Part shown: positions 54,111 to 64,000 of the stretch, in pieces
How the letters are laid out: each line of letters opens with the position of its first letter
Numbering within the stretch: position 1 is the stretch's first letter
DNA from: Bullera alba
Taxonomy: Eukaryota > Basidiomycota > Tremellomycetes > Tremellales > Bulleraceae
Direction: 5' to 3'
Assembly (NCBI GenBank): GCA_001600095.1
Contig: BCIX01000004.1
Location: 1,120,586-1,184,585, forward strand
Length of the DNA stretch: 64,000 nucleotides
Translations under genes and position numbers: made by a program
Notes under the pieces: generated by a model
Told to the model about the DNA's origin: nothing
The model's database searches: none
The model's input: only the letters and a program-made list of their open reading frames with translations

Positions 54111-54549
54111 GATGGGCGAATTGAAAGTGTAAACAAATAGTCCAGAGGGGTGTTATAGGAGCTTGTGGACGTGAGCGAGCTATGCACTATAGCGCTCGTG
54201 TCGACATGAATGGCTCCGAGGCTCACGCTCCCCTCATGTATCCCTTGAACGAAAGCGTCCGCCTTCAGTGTCGAGATAATCTAGGTTGATGGTTGGATCC
54301 AACATTGAAATCACGCCGAGCGCAACTCGATCACCTTGTCCGAGTTCGAACGAAAGTCAACTCGGCTTTCACCGTCCACTTTTCACCCTCGTCCAACTTC
54401 ATCTCCATCCTTCTCTGTCATATCGATCCATCCGCCCAGACCAGTAGTACCAGTGGACAGATATTGAGTCTGGCTTTCGGATGATACCATCTTCACCCGC
54501 CTAGACCCCTTCTGATGCGGATGATTTGAGAACCAATAAGCCCGACAAT
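54111..54549. promoter_or_regulatory. Divergent promoter of TFC1 and SPT7
   Basis: A 439-bp stretch between two divergent genes. No TATA box is clear. A short plus-strand frame (54293-54484) lacks an ATG at its start and is not called. Confidence 0.45.
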
Positions 54550-57500
54550 ATGAAAGTAGGTCCCATCGCTCATTCCCTTGTCCCCTCGATGTAACTTGTT
54601 GCTGACGATGCATCCGCACTGGTGTAGTACCTCCTGCCCTTCCTGGAGACTATACCTGATGGACCGGACCTCGCAAACCCGGGCTTTCAACAGCTGTTGG
54701 TGGATGTTCAAGCTGGAAAGGTGAGTGCTGGATTCGCCCATAAATGTCCCGTTAGGCGCTGTACCGGCGGACCATCAGGTTCTGGTGGTCTGCCGATCAG
54801 TCTACACCCAGCTCCCATGACATCTCAGACTAGGAGTTGGGCATTGAGTGCTGACCCGCCCGTAGCAAGTCGTCAAGTCGGCTGATGCATGGTACGAGAG
54901 CTTGGAGAAGATCGTCAACGAGCTCAAGAGCACTGTGAGTTGGATCGGACATTTAGATGTGAAAGGGCAGTCCTGATGCTCTTTTAGCCCGAGTCGGTGG
55001 CTTTCCAGAAGCCAGTATCGAAGAGAGAAGCTCCAGATTACTACGATGGTGGGTTCATCAAGCGGAACTCTCAGCGTGCTAATTCGATGGGCAGTTATCA
55101 AAAAGCCAATGGACCTCACCACTGTGTTGCGGAATGTCAAAGCGAGGAAATACAAGAACAAGGATGACTTCAGCTCTGACCTCGGGCTCATCTGGGAGAA
55201 CTGCTTCACCTACAATACCCATGAGGTCCGTACAGCCGTAGTACCCCAGTTCTCGCAAGTACTGACCCTGGACCTAGGGACACCCGATTAGAGCTGCTGC
55301 TCGGTTCATGCAGCAAAAGGCCAATCACCACCTAGACTTTCTAGTGGATCGGAACGAGCGAGGAGTCACTCAGGCCATTGTGTTTCCCTTCGGAGCGGAC
55401 AGCTCCAGACAGTTGGCAAGTTCTTCTTCACAGCTCGCTACCCAGTCATCGGCGACGCTTGCCGCATCCCAGATAACGGGCGGAGACGAGGATGCCGCCG
55501 GAGAGAGTGACGACGGAGGTGTGATAGAGGAGATCCCGTCGTTTCGAGACGAGGCCGGAGCGGGGCCGCAGTCACAAACCGCCGCGCAAATCGGACACGG
55601 CAGGGACGGTGAGTTGGCTGTATCCACTATTGGATTGGGATGCAGTACTGAGGCGTGATGTTAGCCGCAAATGGACATCGAGACGCCAGCTCGCAAACGC
55701 AGAATGTCAACGGCGTCAGTGGAGGAGCAGTTGCTGCCGGGTCCTTCGCGAATGGGCTCAGTCGGAGCGTGAGTGGTGGCCCTACCCTCACCAAAGACGC
55801 TCTGTCGGATACAGGGGAAGTGACCAGCTGACCATCTGTAGACTCCGCCCTTCCGCGTCAAGCTCACAACCTCGCTCGAAAACGCGCCAGCGATCATCCG
55901 GACGCCGCACACGATGAGCTTGTACTCGGACTACCTACTCACCGAGCCCCACCTGTCAAATTCTATACCGATTGCCGGACCCTCCAATCCTGATAAATCG
56001 CGGTCCAAGGAGAAAGACAAGGACGCTATCCAGGCTATCGTACCTCCACCTTGGTACCCAACTGGATCGCCAGAAGACGAGGATCTGCGCTCCGAGGGAC
56101 TTTGGTGGGGACTTATGCAAAAAGACGATGCGTACGTCTCCGCCATCCCAGCTACGCCTTCAATGCTACCAGCGACACCGTTACGGAGAAAGCAAATTGG
56201 CAAACGGAAAAGGAGGGACGATAGCCCTTCTTACGCCAATGGAACACGGGAGGGGGAGGAACGGACACCGCCGCTGGAATGGCCCAAGGCGGTCAATTTG
56301 GAGAGTGTGATGAACCGCAGTGTGGACAAGTTGTTCGAGGCGAGGAGGATTATGGGCCAGATCCACGATTGGCAGCGGATAGAGAGCGAAGGCGGGGTTT
56401 TGCCCAATCTGAGATTGATGGAGGCGGAGGAGAAGGAGCGGGCGAAAGAGGAGAAAGAGGCGTGGAGGCAACAACGGCGGACAGAGGCGGAGGAGAAGAA
56501 GAAGCGGCATAAGGCAGGTGGGGAGGTTGGAGAATTGGAGGCCGTGCTGTCAATGAAAAAGGCGGCGGCGAATGTTCTCGCTCTCTCGGGTTTCGAGGGT
56601 GAGTCACCGATGAAGATGATTAGTTTGGGAGAAAGCTGATTGAAGATTAGGCGCCAATGAGACCGCTTTGGACATGTTCACTAGAGTCGCTATTGATCAC
56701 ATGAGGAATGTCGGACGGACGTTCAGGCTCCTCCTCGATGGCTTCTCGCATCAGATGTCTCCGCAGGTGGGTTACGAGTGTAACGTTCCCAGACACAGTG
56801 CTCACCCACGATATCCAGGAGCTGATTTTGCACGCGCTGCATGAGAACGGACAGGTGCGGACGGCCGACCTCGAGGCTCACATCAAGGACGACATCGAGC
56901 GGGAAGGCGGCAAGATCGCAGAGATGACTCGGAAAGTCAAGCAGTCGTTCAAGGAGGTCGTGAGTACACAGCGTATCTACAAACGGGTGAATACTTATCC
57001 GCGGACGTAGACGACCGCCCCGGTGATCGAGGATGACATGATGTTCGGGGGCAACGGAGAGATGTTACTCGAGTGCGTAGCTAACCGCCTGAATACTGGC
57101 CGGGCAGAAAGCTGATTGACTTTCAGTGGAAACTTTGCGGAAGAGCTCGGCGAGGATTTCCTTGGATTGCGGGAGATGGGAATCGACCGGGAATTCGGCT
57201 TGTCCTCTCTCAATGTCCCTTCGTCGTTGTTCTACGGAAGAAGGCGGAAAGCCGCCAACGCCGATACATCAGAGTGAGCACATCGATTCTTGGGATGGAT
57301 TGAGCTGACAAATTGGTTCGTAGGGTCAAGGAGGATCTACCGGATTATCCCCCTCCGCCACCGTTCATCCCGCTCAACCCCACCACCTTGCCAACTCAGC
57401 TTCCCGCGCTACTGCACGCGTTCTTTGCGGCTCGGATGGAATCCGGCCTTGGACTCGCCGACGACGTGGCGTTCGAACCGTCCAGGAGTCAACTTGGCTC

Positions 57501-57902
57501 TATGGGCCAAATCGTAATCAAGAACGCTCCCTCCCTCCCAGCCAAGAAGAAGCGGCCGGAAGTCGACCCCGCCACTGCCCCGGTGAGAGAAGTCCAGGTC
57601 GAGGTGAAAAAGGACAAGAAGCAGAAAAAGGCAGTGTAAGTCCAGCCGTGATCACCTAGTGCGCGTGGGCGAGGCTGATTGCGGGGTAGACAACCGGGCG
57701 TCGGGAAGGGCAATTGGGGTGAGTGCGCGTAGAAGAATAGAAGGGGCAGTGCTGACGCACTGCAGTGAGACCGCCGAAGGAAGAGAGGGATAGAAGAGCA
57801 GCAGAGAAGCGAGCTGCGATGGAACGAGATCGCGTGATGAGCAATGGGATCAATGGCGGTCCCGGCTCGGGTTCAGAGGACGCAGAGGGTGAGGATGAGT
57901 GA
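54550..57902 (+). CDS. SPT7: SAGA complex subunit Spt7 (bromodomain, histone fold)
   Basis: About fifteen exons. The tiny first exon MK splices to YLLPFLETIPDGPDLANPGF. The bromodomain is clear: FQKPVSKREAPDYYDVIKKP, MDLTTVLRNVKARKYKNKDD, LGLIWENCFTYNTHE. A charged middle follows, with LYSDYLLTEPHLSN, WPKAVNLESVMNRSVDKLFE and a coiled EEKERAKEEKEAWRQQRRTE. Then comes the histone fold (TALDMFTRVAIDHMRNVGRT; ELILHALHENGQVRTADLEA). A Pro-rich section (LPDYPPPPPFIPLNPTTLPT) and a Lys-rich tail end the protein. Spt7 scaffolds SAGA and forms a histone pair with Ada1. The first-exon choice is the least certain part. Confidence 0.9.
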
Positions 57903-58405
57903 GCTCGTTAGCTGGGGACCGGCGGATGTGAGCCGGCAGTGTCTTGAGAGGAAGAGAAGAGAGTGGAAAGGGGGGAAGAGTCTGGCCCGAGGGCGCGAGA
58001 AGGGAAGGAGCGGATGGCGTTGATCTGTTGTCATATCATGTCGAGTCACTGTCACAAGCATGGAGTAGCATATCTGTCCGACGAGACATTCAGCATTCTG
58101 ATCCCAGACAATCCAGTGCAATTAGGTCGAGGGTCCTAACTCCGCATTCCTTGAGCGTACCTATGCGCGTGAGCTAGATCCATGAGTCGATCTAGCGCCG
58201 AGTCGAGCGCGATGAAAGTAGAGCATACTGCATCCAGCGTCTAGCTGTGAGGCGACCTATTTATGCACGATGATACAGCGACAACAAGTGCGGGATTAGA
58301 GGTGTTCTACGGGGATGTGTCGGCTTGAAGAATGCGATTGCGATGCGATGCGTATGGGGACAAGCGAGTCGAGCTGATCTTCCCCTTTCTGTCTGTGGCA
58401 CCCCT
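57903..58405. other. Intergenic, convergent 3' flanks
   Basis: 3' flanks of SPT7 and SUR2. No feature seen. Confidence 0.6.
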
Positions 58406-59531
58406 TTACTCTATCTTCTCCACTTTGGACACCTTCCTGACTTTCTTGTCGGCCTCTGCTCTCGTCATCTCCGTGCCAAGCAGTCTATCCCAGCTGACAC
58501 TATGAGTCGTCAGTAGACGACCGATGTGAGGGTGAACGAAGGGTGGACTCACAAGAATGGCTGGGAGAAATTCGACTTGATGCCGAATGCCTGATGGTGG
58601 ATATCGTGGTAATCGGCATTGTTTGGGAACATCCACTGTAGCGGATCCCACCAGATCCGATATCCGCAATGATCATCAACGGTCTTCATCGAGCTGAACC
58701 CGAAGAACAGGGTCGTTTGGCGTATTGACAATCCAGCGAGGTTCTCCGCTACGACCGAACCGAGAGAGTCGAAGATGAACCCCTCGAGGGGGTGGTTGTA
58801 CAGCGCTCCAAAGGCGTAGGGGCAATACAGTCTGTGGTGGACCGAGTGGAAGTGTCGGTATAGGAAGCGAGAGGTGTGGAAAGCTCGGTGCATCCAATAC
58901 TGCCATGTGTCCAGGATGAAGCTGTGTAGCAGGTTAGCAAGAATGCGTAGAAGGAGTGGTGGAGCACTTACAAAGCGAAGAGGATTCGTGCGGTCGGGAT
59001 ACCCCACCAGTAGACCCATCTGACGATCGCGGCTCCGTGGTTCCTCAATAGGTCCTCGGCGGTCCTTTGACCCAAAGCCAACATCATGCTTCCAGCGACT
59101 TTGGGCGCCAGAGTAGCCATCTCCCCTAGGTGATCCCTATAGTGATCTCTCTTCAACAACACCTCATCGTCCTCCAGCCACACCAGACCGAGTATCGTCT
59201 GGATGACTTGCTGAAATATCACTGCTTTGACAACTTCTTTCATCGTCACCCGATTCCGACTCAGCACTTCGGGACTATCGTGAAGTCGCTTGGACTCGAA
59301 ATAGGGCAGTTGTATCGTGTCCAGAACGTGGAATACCAGTGATAGTAGCCAATATGTGATATTTGGCATGGCCAGTGCGAGATATCGATCCGATACGAAG
59401 GAGAGGAGTGAGGGTCGGGTGGTGTGGTAGAAAGGGGGTTGTGAGGCAGTCGGTGTGATCATGGTGAGTAGGGTCGAGTTGACAGCCGGCATGAACGAGC
59501 TAAACTCGGGCAAGAAGGCCGTCACCGACAT
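58406..59531 (-). CDS. SUR2: Sphinganine C4-hydroxylase (Sur2-type)
   Basis: Three exons. An N-terminal hydrophobic region (YLALAMPNITYWLLSLVFHV) is followed by RVTMKEVVKAVIFQQVIQTI and, after a GTAAGT intron, the fatty-acid-hydroxylase histidine boxes: MHRAFH, RHFHSVHH and DYHDIHHQ. Conserved FAGFAL-type sequence appears as CPYAFGALYNHPLEGFIFDS. The last exon (QPFF joined to WDRLLGTEMTRAEADKKVRK) ends KVSKVEKIE, with lysines near the end that may act in ER retrieval. The enzyme hydroxylates dihydrosphingosine at C4 to make phytosphingosine in the ER membrane. ATG 59531 gives a plausible N-terminus. Confidence 0.92.
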
Positions 59532-60129
59532 ATTGCCGGAAATCCTCTGGGGTAAAGGGCTGGCTGGGTCGAGGTTGTGTCAAGGAGGAAGGACCGCTGA
59601 AGCAGTGTTGTGCTCTAGGGGAGACGCGGTCGCTCGGTGGCGAGAATTCTTGTTTTCGCTCCGCGGATCGAGCGTGTGGAACGAGCGTGAAAGAGTTGAA
59701 CTTGGCGAAGCACTAGATGAGGGTTGAGCTTGCTGTAGGTGAGTGTGAGTCAGGCGAGGTGGAAGAGTGAACTGTGTGGTGTTGCAAGGTGGTCGATGGG
59801 AAGGATGACAGTAGGTGGGTCGACCGTTGAGGTCAAAATGTCAAAACACACCGTCTCCGGACATCGGCGATCTCGGAGTGGAGAAGGAGGGGGGAACGGA
59901 TAATTTACGGACGACTGACGATCTCCGTGTCCCAGCTCGCGCGCTCTCCTGCTGCTGGCGTTGTGCTGGCGGCATCGATTCGAGTTCGTGCAGCGTCCGC
60001 CTGCATCTTTGCTGCATCTTCGAGTTCTCTTTGATCCTTGAGCAGTGTCTAGCTTTGGTCAAGTCGGTCTATGTACAAGTACGACCTTGCTCGGTGTCCG
60101 ACTAGAGCGAGACTTGTGTGAAGGCTCGG
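59532..60129. other. Intergenic
   Basis: Promoter side of SUR2. No gene seen. Confidence 0.55.
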
Positions 60130-60324
60130 ATGTCCAGCAATCGACCAGGATCTAGTGAGCTGGTGAGTGATACGATCTCTCCTCTGGTCAATCTCCTATC
60201 CCACCATGATGTGTATCTAGTAAAAGGTGTGATATTCGTCCCTCTCATTCTCAGTACCCTCTCCAAACTCCGGAACATCCTATTCTCGCATCACCATCCA
60301 GCACGAGGACGTTGGATGGAGTAA
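60130..60324 (+). CDS. Possible small membrane protein
   Basis: A 64-residue frame starts MSSNRPGSSELVSDTISPLV and contains a hydrophobic segment, YLVKGVIFVPLILSTLSKLR, then ends HHHPARGRWME. The composition suggests a single-span membrane protein or an exon of a longer gene. It overlaps the tail of the minus-strand frame at 60280-61066 by 45 bp, so at least one of the two may be wrong. Confidence 0.35.
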   Translation: MSSNRPGSSELVSDTISPLVNLLSHHDVYLVKGVIFVPLILSTLSKLRNILFSHHHPARGRWME

Positions 60325-61066
60325 AGGCAGGATGTACATCATCAACCCCCCCTTCTCACAGCCCCTCTCCCTGATCTTATGCCTCGGCGTGGGATTGGTG
60401 GGAGTGGGCTGTAGTGGGCGGTCCAGGGAAATAGATTGCCTCGACTGGAGATCATCGTCGGACGCGATAAAGGCCCAGGAGAACATCCCATTCCTCATCT
60501 CATATCCCTCTTCCCTCGACCTGCCCTTCTGATCCGACTCGGGCCGCTGGGTTGTTTTGGGAGGGAGGGGGATGGGGTAGGGATCTATCGTGAATTTCAG
60601 GCCTATCTCCCTGCACGGGAGAGAAGTGCAGGAAGGGAATTCAAGAAAGACATCAATCACAAAAGACGATCCCCCTCCCCTATGGGTGGAGGGGTCGTTG
60701 CGCGCTGTATACAGTGGGGCTGTAATGCCATACGGAGATCCACGAGGATCGGCGCGTACACAGGTCGCCCAGCGGTCCCACCGACTCGTTCGCGAGGAGG
60801 TGTGGGCCGTGGAGTAGCCGCTCATCTGGGGTTTTGAGGGGAGAAGAGGTTGTAGCGGGACGAGTGGTCGGATCACAATTGGTGAAGAGGCTTTCGAGTC
60901 CACTGAGTGGGATAGGAGACGGATCATGTGTCGCAGGATGAGATGTAGAGCTGACGCTGTGAATCTCATAGGGATCGGCATTGTCATAGTCAGGACGGTG
61001 CGGAAGAATACGGCACTTGGTGACATGCGGGTGTTCTTCCAGATACTTGTACTTTTGCAACAACAT
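60280..61066 (-). CDS. Hypothetical protein, exon structure unresolved
   Basis: ATG 61066 begins MLLQKYKYLEEHPHVTKCRI and runs to DNADPYEIHS. The longer downstream frame is in another phase (TSRWDRWATCVRADPRGSPY; SFVIDVFLEFPSC; EEGYEMRNGMFSWAFIASDD) and stops at 60280. A phase-1 intron must join them, with an acceptor near 60890, but the donor is ambiguous (GTATT or GTCCT candidates). I do not recognise the family. The gene lies tail-first toward SUR2 and just downstream of the PQ-loop gene. Confidence 0.45.
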
Positions 61067-61109
61067 GATTCACCTTCCTTCCCCCTTCGATTACATCTCC
61101 TGACTGATA

Positions 61110-63549
61110 CTAGTGATCACGCGCTTTCTGGCCCTTGCTCACAGGTTTCGCACCCTTGACTCCATTTCTCCCTTCGGGGCTCTCCTCCTCCACCTGCGTC
61201 AACCCACTCATCCTCAAAGCGACAGACGGGCTCAGACTCCGTTCCCGGACTGTCGACATTGTGCTCCCATACTTGCCCTCCGGGCTATGGTGTTGCGTTT
61301 GCCCCATTGCCGACAGCCCAAGCTTAGCCTGTGGGTCCGCCAGAGAGGGGGATAAGAGGGGTTGTCTCTCTGTCGAGAGGATCGAATCGGAGATGTCCCT
61401 TCTTCCCGCGCCTTCCTCCGCGTGCGCCATGGTGGTGTTGCTAGGGTGTCGCCTGGACGAGAGGTTGGATGGAAACCGTAGCCGTCGGGACGGGCGGGTG
61501 TAGGGGTAATGGGGGTGATGTCTGATTTCCTCCTGGATCGGCTTTTGAGATCCATACAAGAACGACTGGAAGATGATCGTGAGGTCAAACATCAAAGTTC
61601 CGCCAGAACCCAGTAGATATCTGATCACCATGATCAGTATGCAGTTCGTAAGGGTATTGAAGTACTACTCACGGCAGAGCTTCGAGGAGGTAGTGGCCCG
61701 CGTCGGCGGGGTCGGCCTGACCAGAAGGGTTAAGAAGGATGGAAATGACATATGACAAGTTGCCCAAAAAGGCAAACATGAATAGGAGGATGGAGAGTCC
61801 TTCCACTGACTTTCGGTTGAACTGGTCGTCAAGAGTCAACATCAGTCACATCCTTGCACAGAGGTGTATTTACTCACGTTCTTCCATATTTGGGGTAGCC
61901 GGGAGGTGAGGTACAGCGTCGTGCAGAACCATGCTGATATTCGGCCTACAATCCGGTCTATTGACGGAGGAGGCGGTTCGCGATCGTGTGGCTCGTCGTG
62001 TGGATGCTCGAGTATGGTGGTGTAAGGGCTGTATACCGGAGAGGCCAACAGAGTCAGTGGATACCTCGGTGTGGTTTCCCACTGCGCCATTGGGAATGGC
62101 GAAGCTGATGCCGCAAGGACGCGACCGGACATTGAGGGCGGTTGATGATGGGAAGATGGAGTCCAACTCGAACCTGGCAATATTGGTCCTCCAGCGAAAC
62201 GGAACAAGAGGCCTATACTCATGAAAGCCACTCCGGCTGCTCTTCTCCCTTTACCCCTCCCTCCTGATCCCCTGGCCATGCTCTGACTCCGACTGATACT
62301 CCTCCGCTTGGGATGTATCATGACCACCTCGCCAGTCCCTCCATCCGCCTCCTCCGGCCTCATGAGAATCACACTCTGCGTCAGGTCCGGCGCTCCCACT
62401 CCGATGTGGACATCGTGATTCCGCTTCATACTCCGCCCTCTATCCCCCTTCGCGTCGACATCCAGCAGATTCCCTACAGATCCACTCGTCCCCCGTCCAT
62501 CGACGTGAGGATGGGGGTGTTCCGTTGTTGTAGATGTTGACAGATGAGACCTTGCCGTGTGGTCCGAATGGAAAGAATCCATCATTCCCCCTCCTCCACC
62601 GGCATCGTCGTCTCCCGTGCCTTCTTCCCCTTCGGCAGTATCTGGCAGATCGGAAGCCTGCGTGTTGGTACTCTGCCTCGAGAGCTTCTGCCTCCTTCTC
62701 CGGGACCGACTCCGGTTCTGCACAGCTCTCTCTGCGGCTCTGGCGACATCCAGCGCAGCTTCGTAGATCGCAGCGTAGGATCTATCCCTGTACAAATCGC
62801 TCTGATTGACCATCTGCCCTCCTTCCTCCAATAACAGGGCGTTGGGTACAGAAGAGGTGAGCCGTCTTCTGGCTTTAGGTCTAGAGGCCGATGGTGTCGG
62901 CTCGGCATAGGGATGTGGGCCTACATGGGCGATATTGCTCAATGGGCCTGGCAGGGCGGTGTGCGGTAAGAGCTGGGGGTAGGCTTGATAAGGCGGATGC
63001 GAGGTGGACCTTGTTCTGGGATGTTGAGCCTCGCTAAGAGGGGGCGAGAGGATGAGAGAGTGGTGTAGGGACTGCGTCGAGGTGAGATATGGCGTGTTGG
63101 CTTGGGAGGGGGGCTGAGAGTGTGCCAGAGGCGGGTTCACGGAGCGATAGTAGAAGAATTGGTAGACGAGGGCAAAGTCTATCAAGCAGAAGTATGCCGC
63201 GAGGTAGGTCTGAAGAGTTGATCGTCAGCACCTTGACTCCATTACTGCGCTGGGAACATAGAGGCGTTGTAGCCGACTCACCTGGAAGGGGAGTTGGTCT
63301 GTGAGGACACAACCGATCAGATTGGTGATATCGCCTAACAAGTGTCGTCAGCTCTCTAGCCTTTGCCGGACGAAGCTCAAGGTTGAACTGACCGAAGAGC
63401 CAGTTGACCAAGAACGGCAGGGCCAATCCCTCGCAGCTTCTCAGCTTGATGTTCTTGACCACTTGAGGAAGCTGAGCGCACAGCCAACATCCGATTGTGG
63501 TGTATCCCATGATCGAGGCGATCAACACCCGAGCATCGGTGCCCGACAT
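61110..63549 (-). CDS. PQ-loop vacuolar amino-acid transporter (Ypq/Stm1-type)
   Basis: Six exons. The first PQ-loop is intact: SIMGYTTIGCWLCAQLPQVV, then KNIKLRSCEGLALPFLVNWL. The second exon set gives DITNLIGCVLTDQLPFQ and TYLAAYFCLIDFALVYQFFY. A loop of roughly 350 residues follows, rich in Ser, Pro and Arg (SYAAIYEAALDVARAAERAV; NRSRSRRRRQKL). The second PQ-loop is STRxx-type: WFCTTLYLTSRLPQIWKN, joined to FNRKSVEGLSILLFMFAFLG, then LLGSGGTLMFDLTIIFQSFL. A cytosolic tail of about 140 residues follows. Relatives (yeast Ypq1-3, human PQLC2) export basic amino acids from the vacuole or lysosome. The very long loop may carry regulatory phosphosites. Confidence 0.9.
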
Positions 63550-63764
63550 CGCGCGACACTAGCCAGCGGCTCTTGACTAACCAACAAGGCTGAAGAAGTG
63601 AGAGTGTCGTTGTCGAAGGCTTCCGAGCTCCAGAGCGATCGTCAAAGTGTCCTATCGCTTGACCAGTTTCGTCGATGTACCGTGTCCTATGGTCCAAGCT
63701 ATCCACTGGGCCTCATGCCACTATACGAACGTCGAGCATCCTACAAGTCACACTGTCCCGTTGA
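63550..63764. other. Intergenic
   Basis: Short promoter-side stretch of the PQ-loop gene. No feature seen. Confidence 0.6.
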
Positions 63765-64000
63765 TCATTGAGCTGAGACGATGATGAACGCGTCGAAGCC
63801 GTTCGTAAGGATATACGAGCTGATAAGAGCTCCCTTTGATCGCAAAGTGGGGGTGGGCGAAAACAAGTCTACCGTATCAATTCTCCGGCAAAGGGGATCT
63901 CGATTCGGATAATTGCCCATGCGTCCACCTAAAGTGTCCAGTGTACATCCCACAAGCTCGCCAGTCTCGGCGTCATACAATGCTCGCGAATACGTCTACT
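63765..64000 (-). CDS. 3' end of an unidentified gene, cut by the window
   Basis: The last exon reads YSRALYDAETGELVGCTLDT, then LGGRMGNYPNRDPLCRRIDT and ends SYILTNGFDAFIIVSAQ. A TAG at 63997-63999 in the same frame is best read as an intron acceptor, so the rest of the gene lies beyond the right edge. I do not recognise the family from this piece. Confidence 0.5.

Noticed and set aside
1..64000. Retrotransposon, DNA transposon or virus-like genes
   Set aside because: No reverse transcriptase, integrase, transposase or capsid motifs were seen on either strand; the only mobile-element hint is the lone Gcr1_C domain.

Overview
The window is nuclear DNA of a basidiomycete fungus, most likely a Tremellomycete (Cryptococcus/Kwoniella/Saitozyma-like). 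The evidence is moderately GC-rich sequence, genes split by many 45-70 nt introns with GTGAGT/GTAAGT donors and CTGAC/CTAAC branch sites, and housekeeping proteins of fungal type (Spt7, Not4, Bud13, TFIIIC tau95-like, Sur2, PIG-M, Cox6). No rRNA, tRNA, CRISPR, telomere repeat or intact transposon was seen. Exon borders and starts were read by eye; starts were checked for ATG because several open frames begin at non-ATG codons.

Region 1 (1-15,060) is accessory. Five members of an F-box-like paralogue family lie here (337-1566 plus; 5771-7185, 7459-8763, 10084-11227 and 12982-14295 minus). They are accompanied by a tandem segmental duplication of about 2.9 kb (about 9120-15010), a Cys-containing secreted protein and a modular protein that carries an internal exon duplication. 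Two more paralogues sit at 48211-49559 and 50258-51619. One subfamily ends in a conserved GCxCxC motif and a short extra last exon; the other lacks the Cys motif. Two copies carry frameshifts.

Region 2 (15,300-22,010) holds a GH128 glucanase-like secreted enzyme, the GPI mannosyltransferase PIG-M/Gpi14, a 51-residue protein behind a strong TATA box, and an unrecognised gene.

Region 3 (22,550-35,024) looks like a metabolic gene cluster: a short-chain dehydrogenase, a Dal5-type permease, a Zn2Cys6 regulator divergent from it, RidA, an HpcH/HpaI aldolase divergent from RidA, and a 2-oxoglutarate/Fe(II) oxygenase. Shared promoter motifs hint at co-regulation. The substrate is unknown.

Region 4 (35,860-63,549) is mostly housekeeping: a zinc-finger-like small protein, Cox6, Bud13, Not4, mitochondrial-type phosphopantetheinyl transferase, a Gcr1-domain protein, the two further F-box-like paralogues, a TFIIIC subunit, SAGA subunit Spt7, sphinganine hydroxylase Sur2 and a PQ-loop vacuolar transporter with a very long inserted loop. 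A partial gene runs off the right edge.
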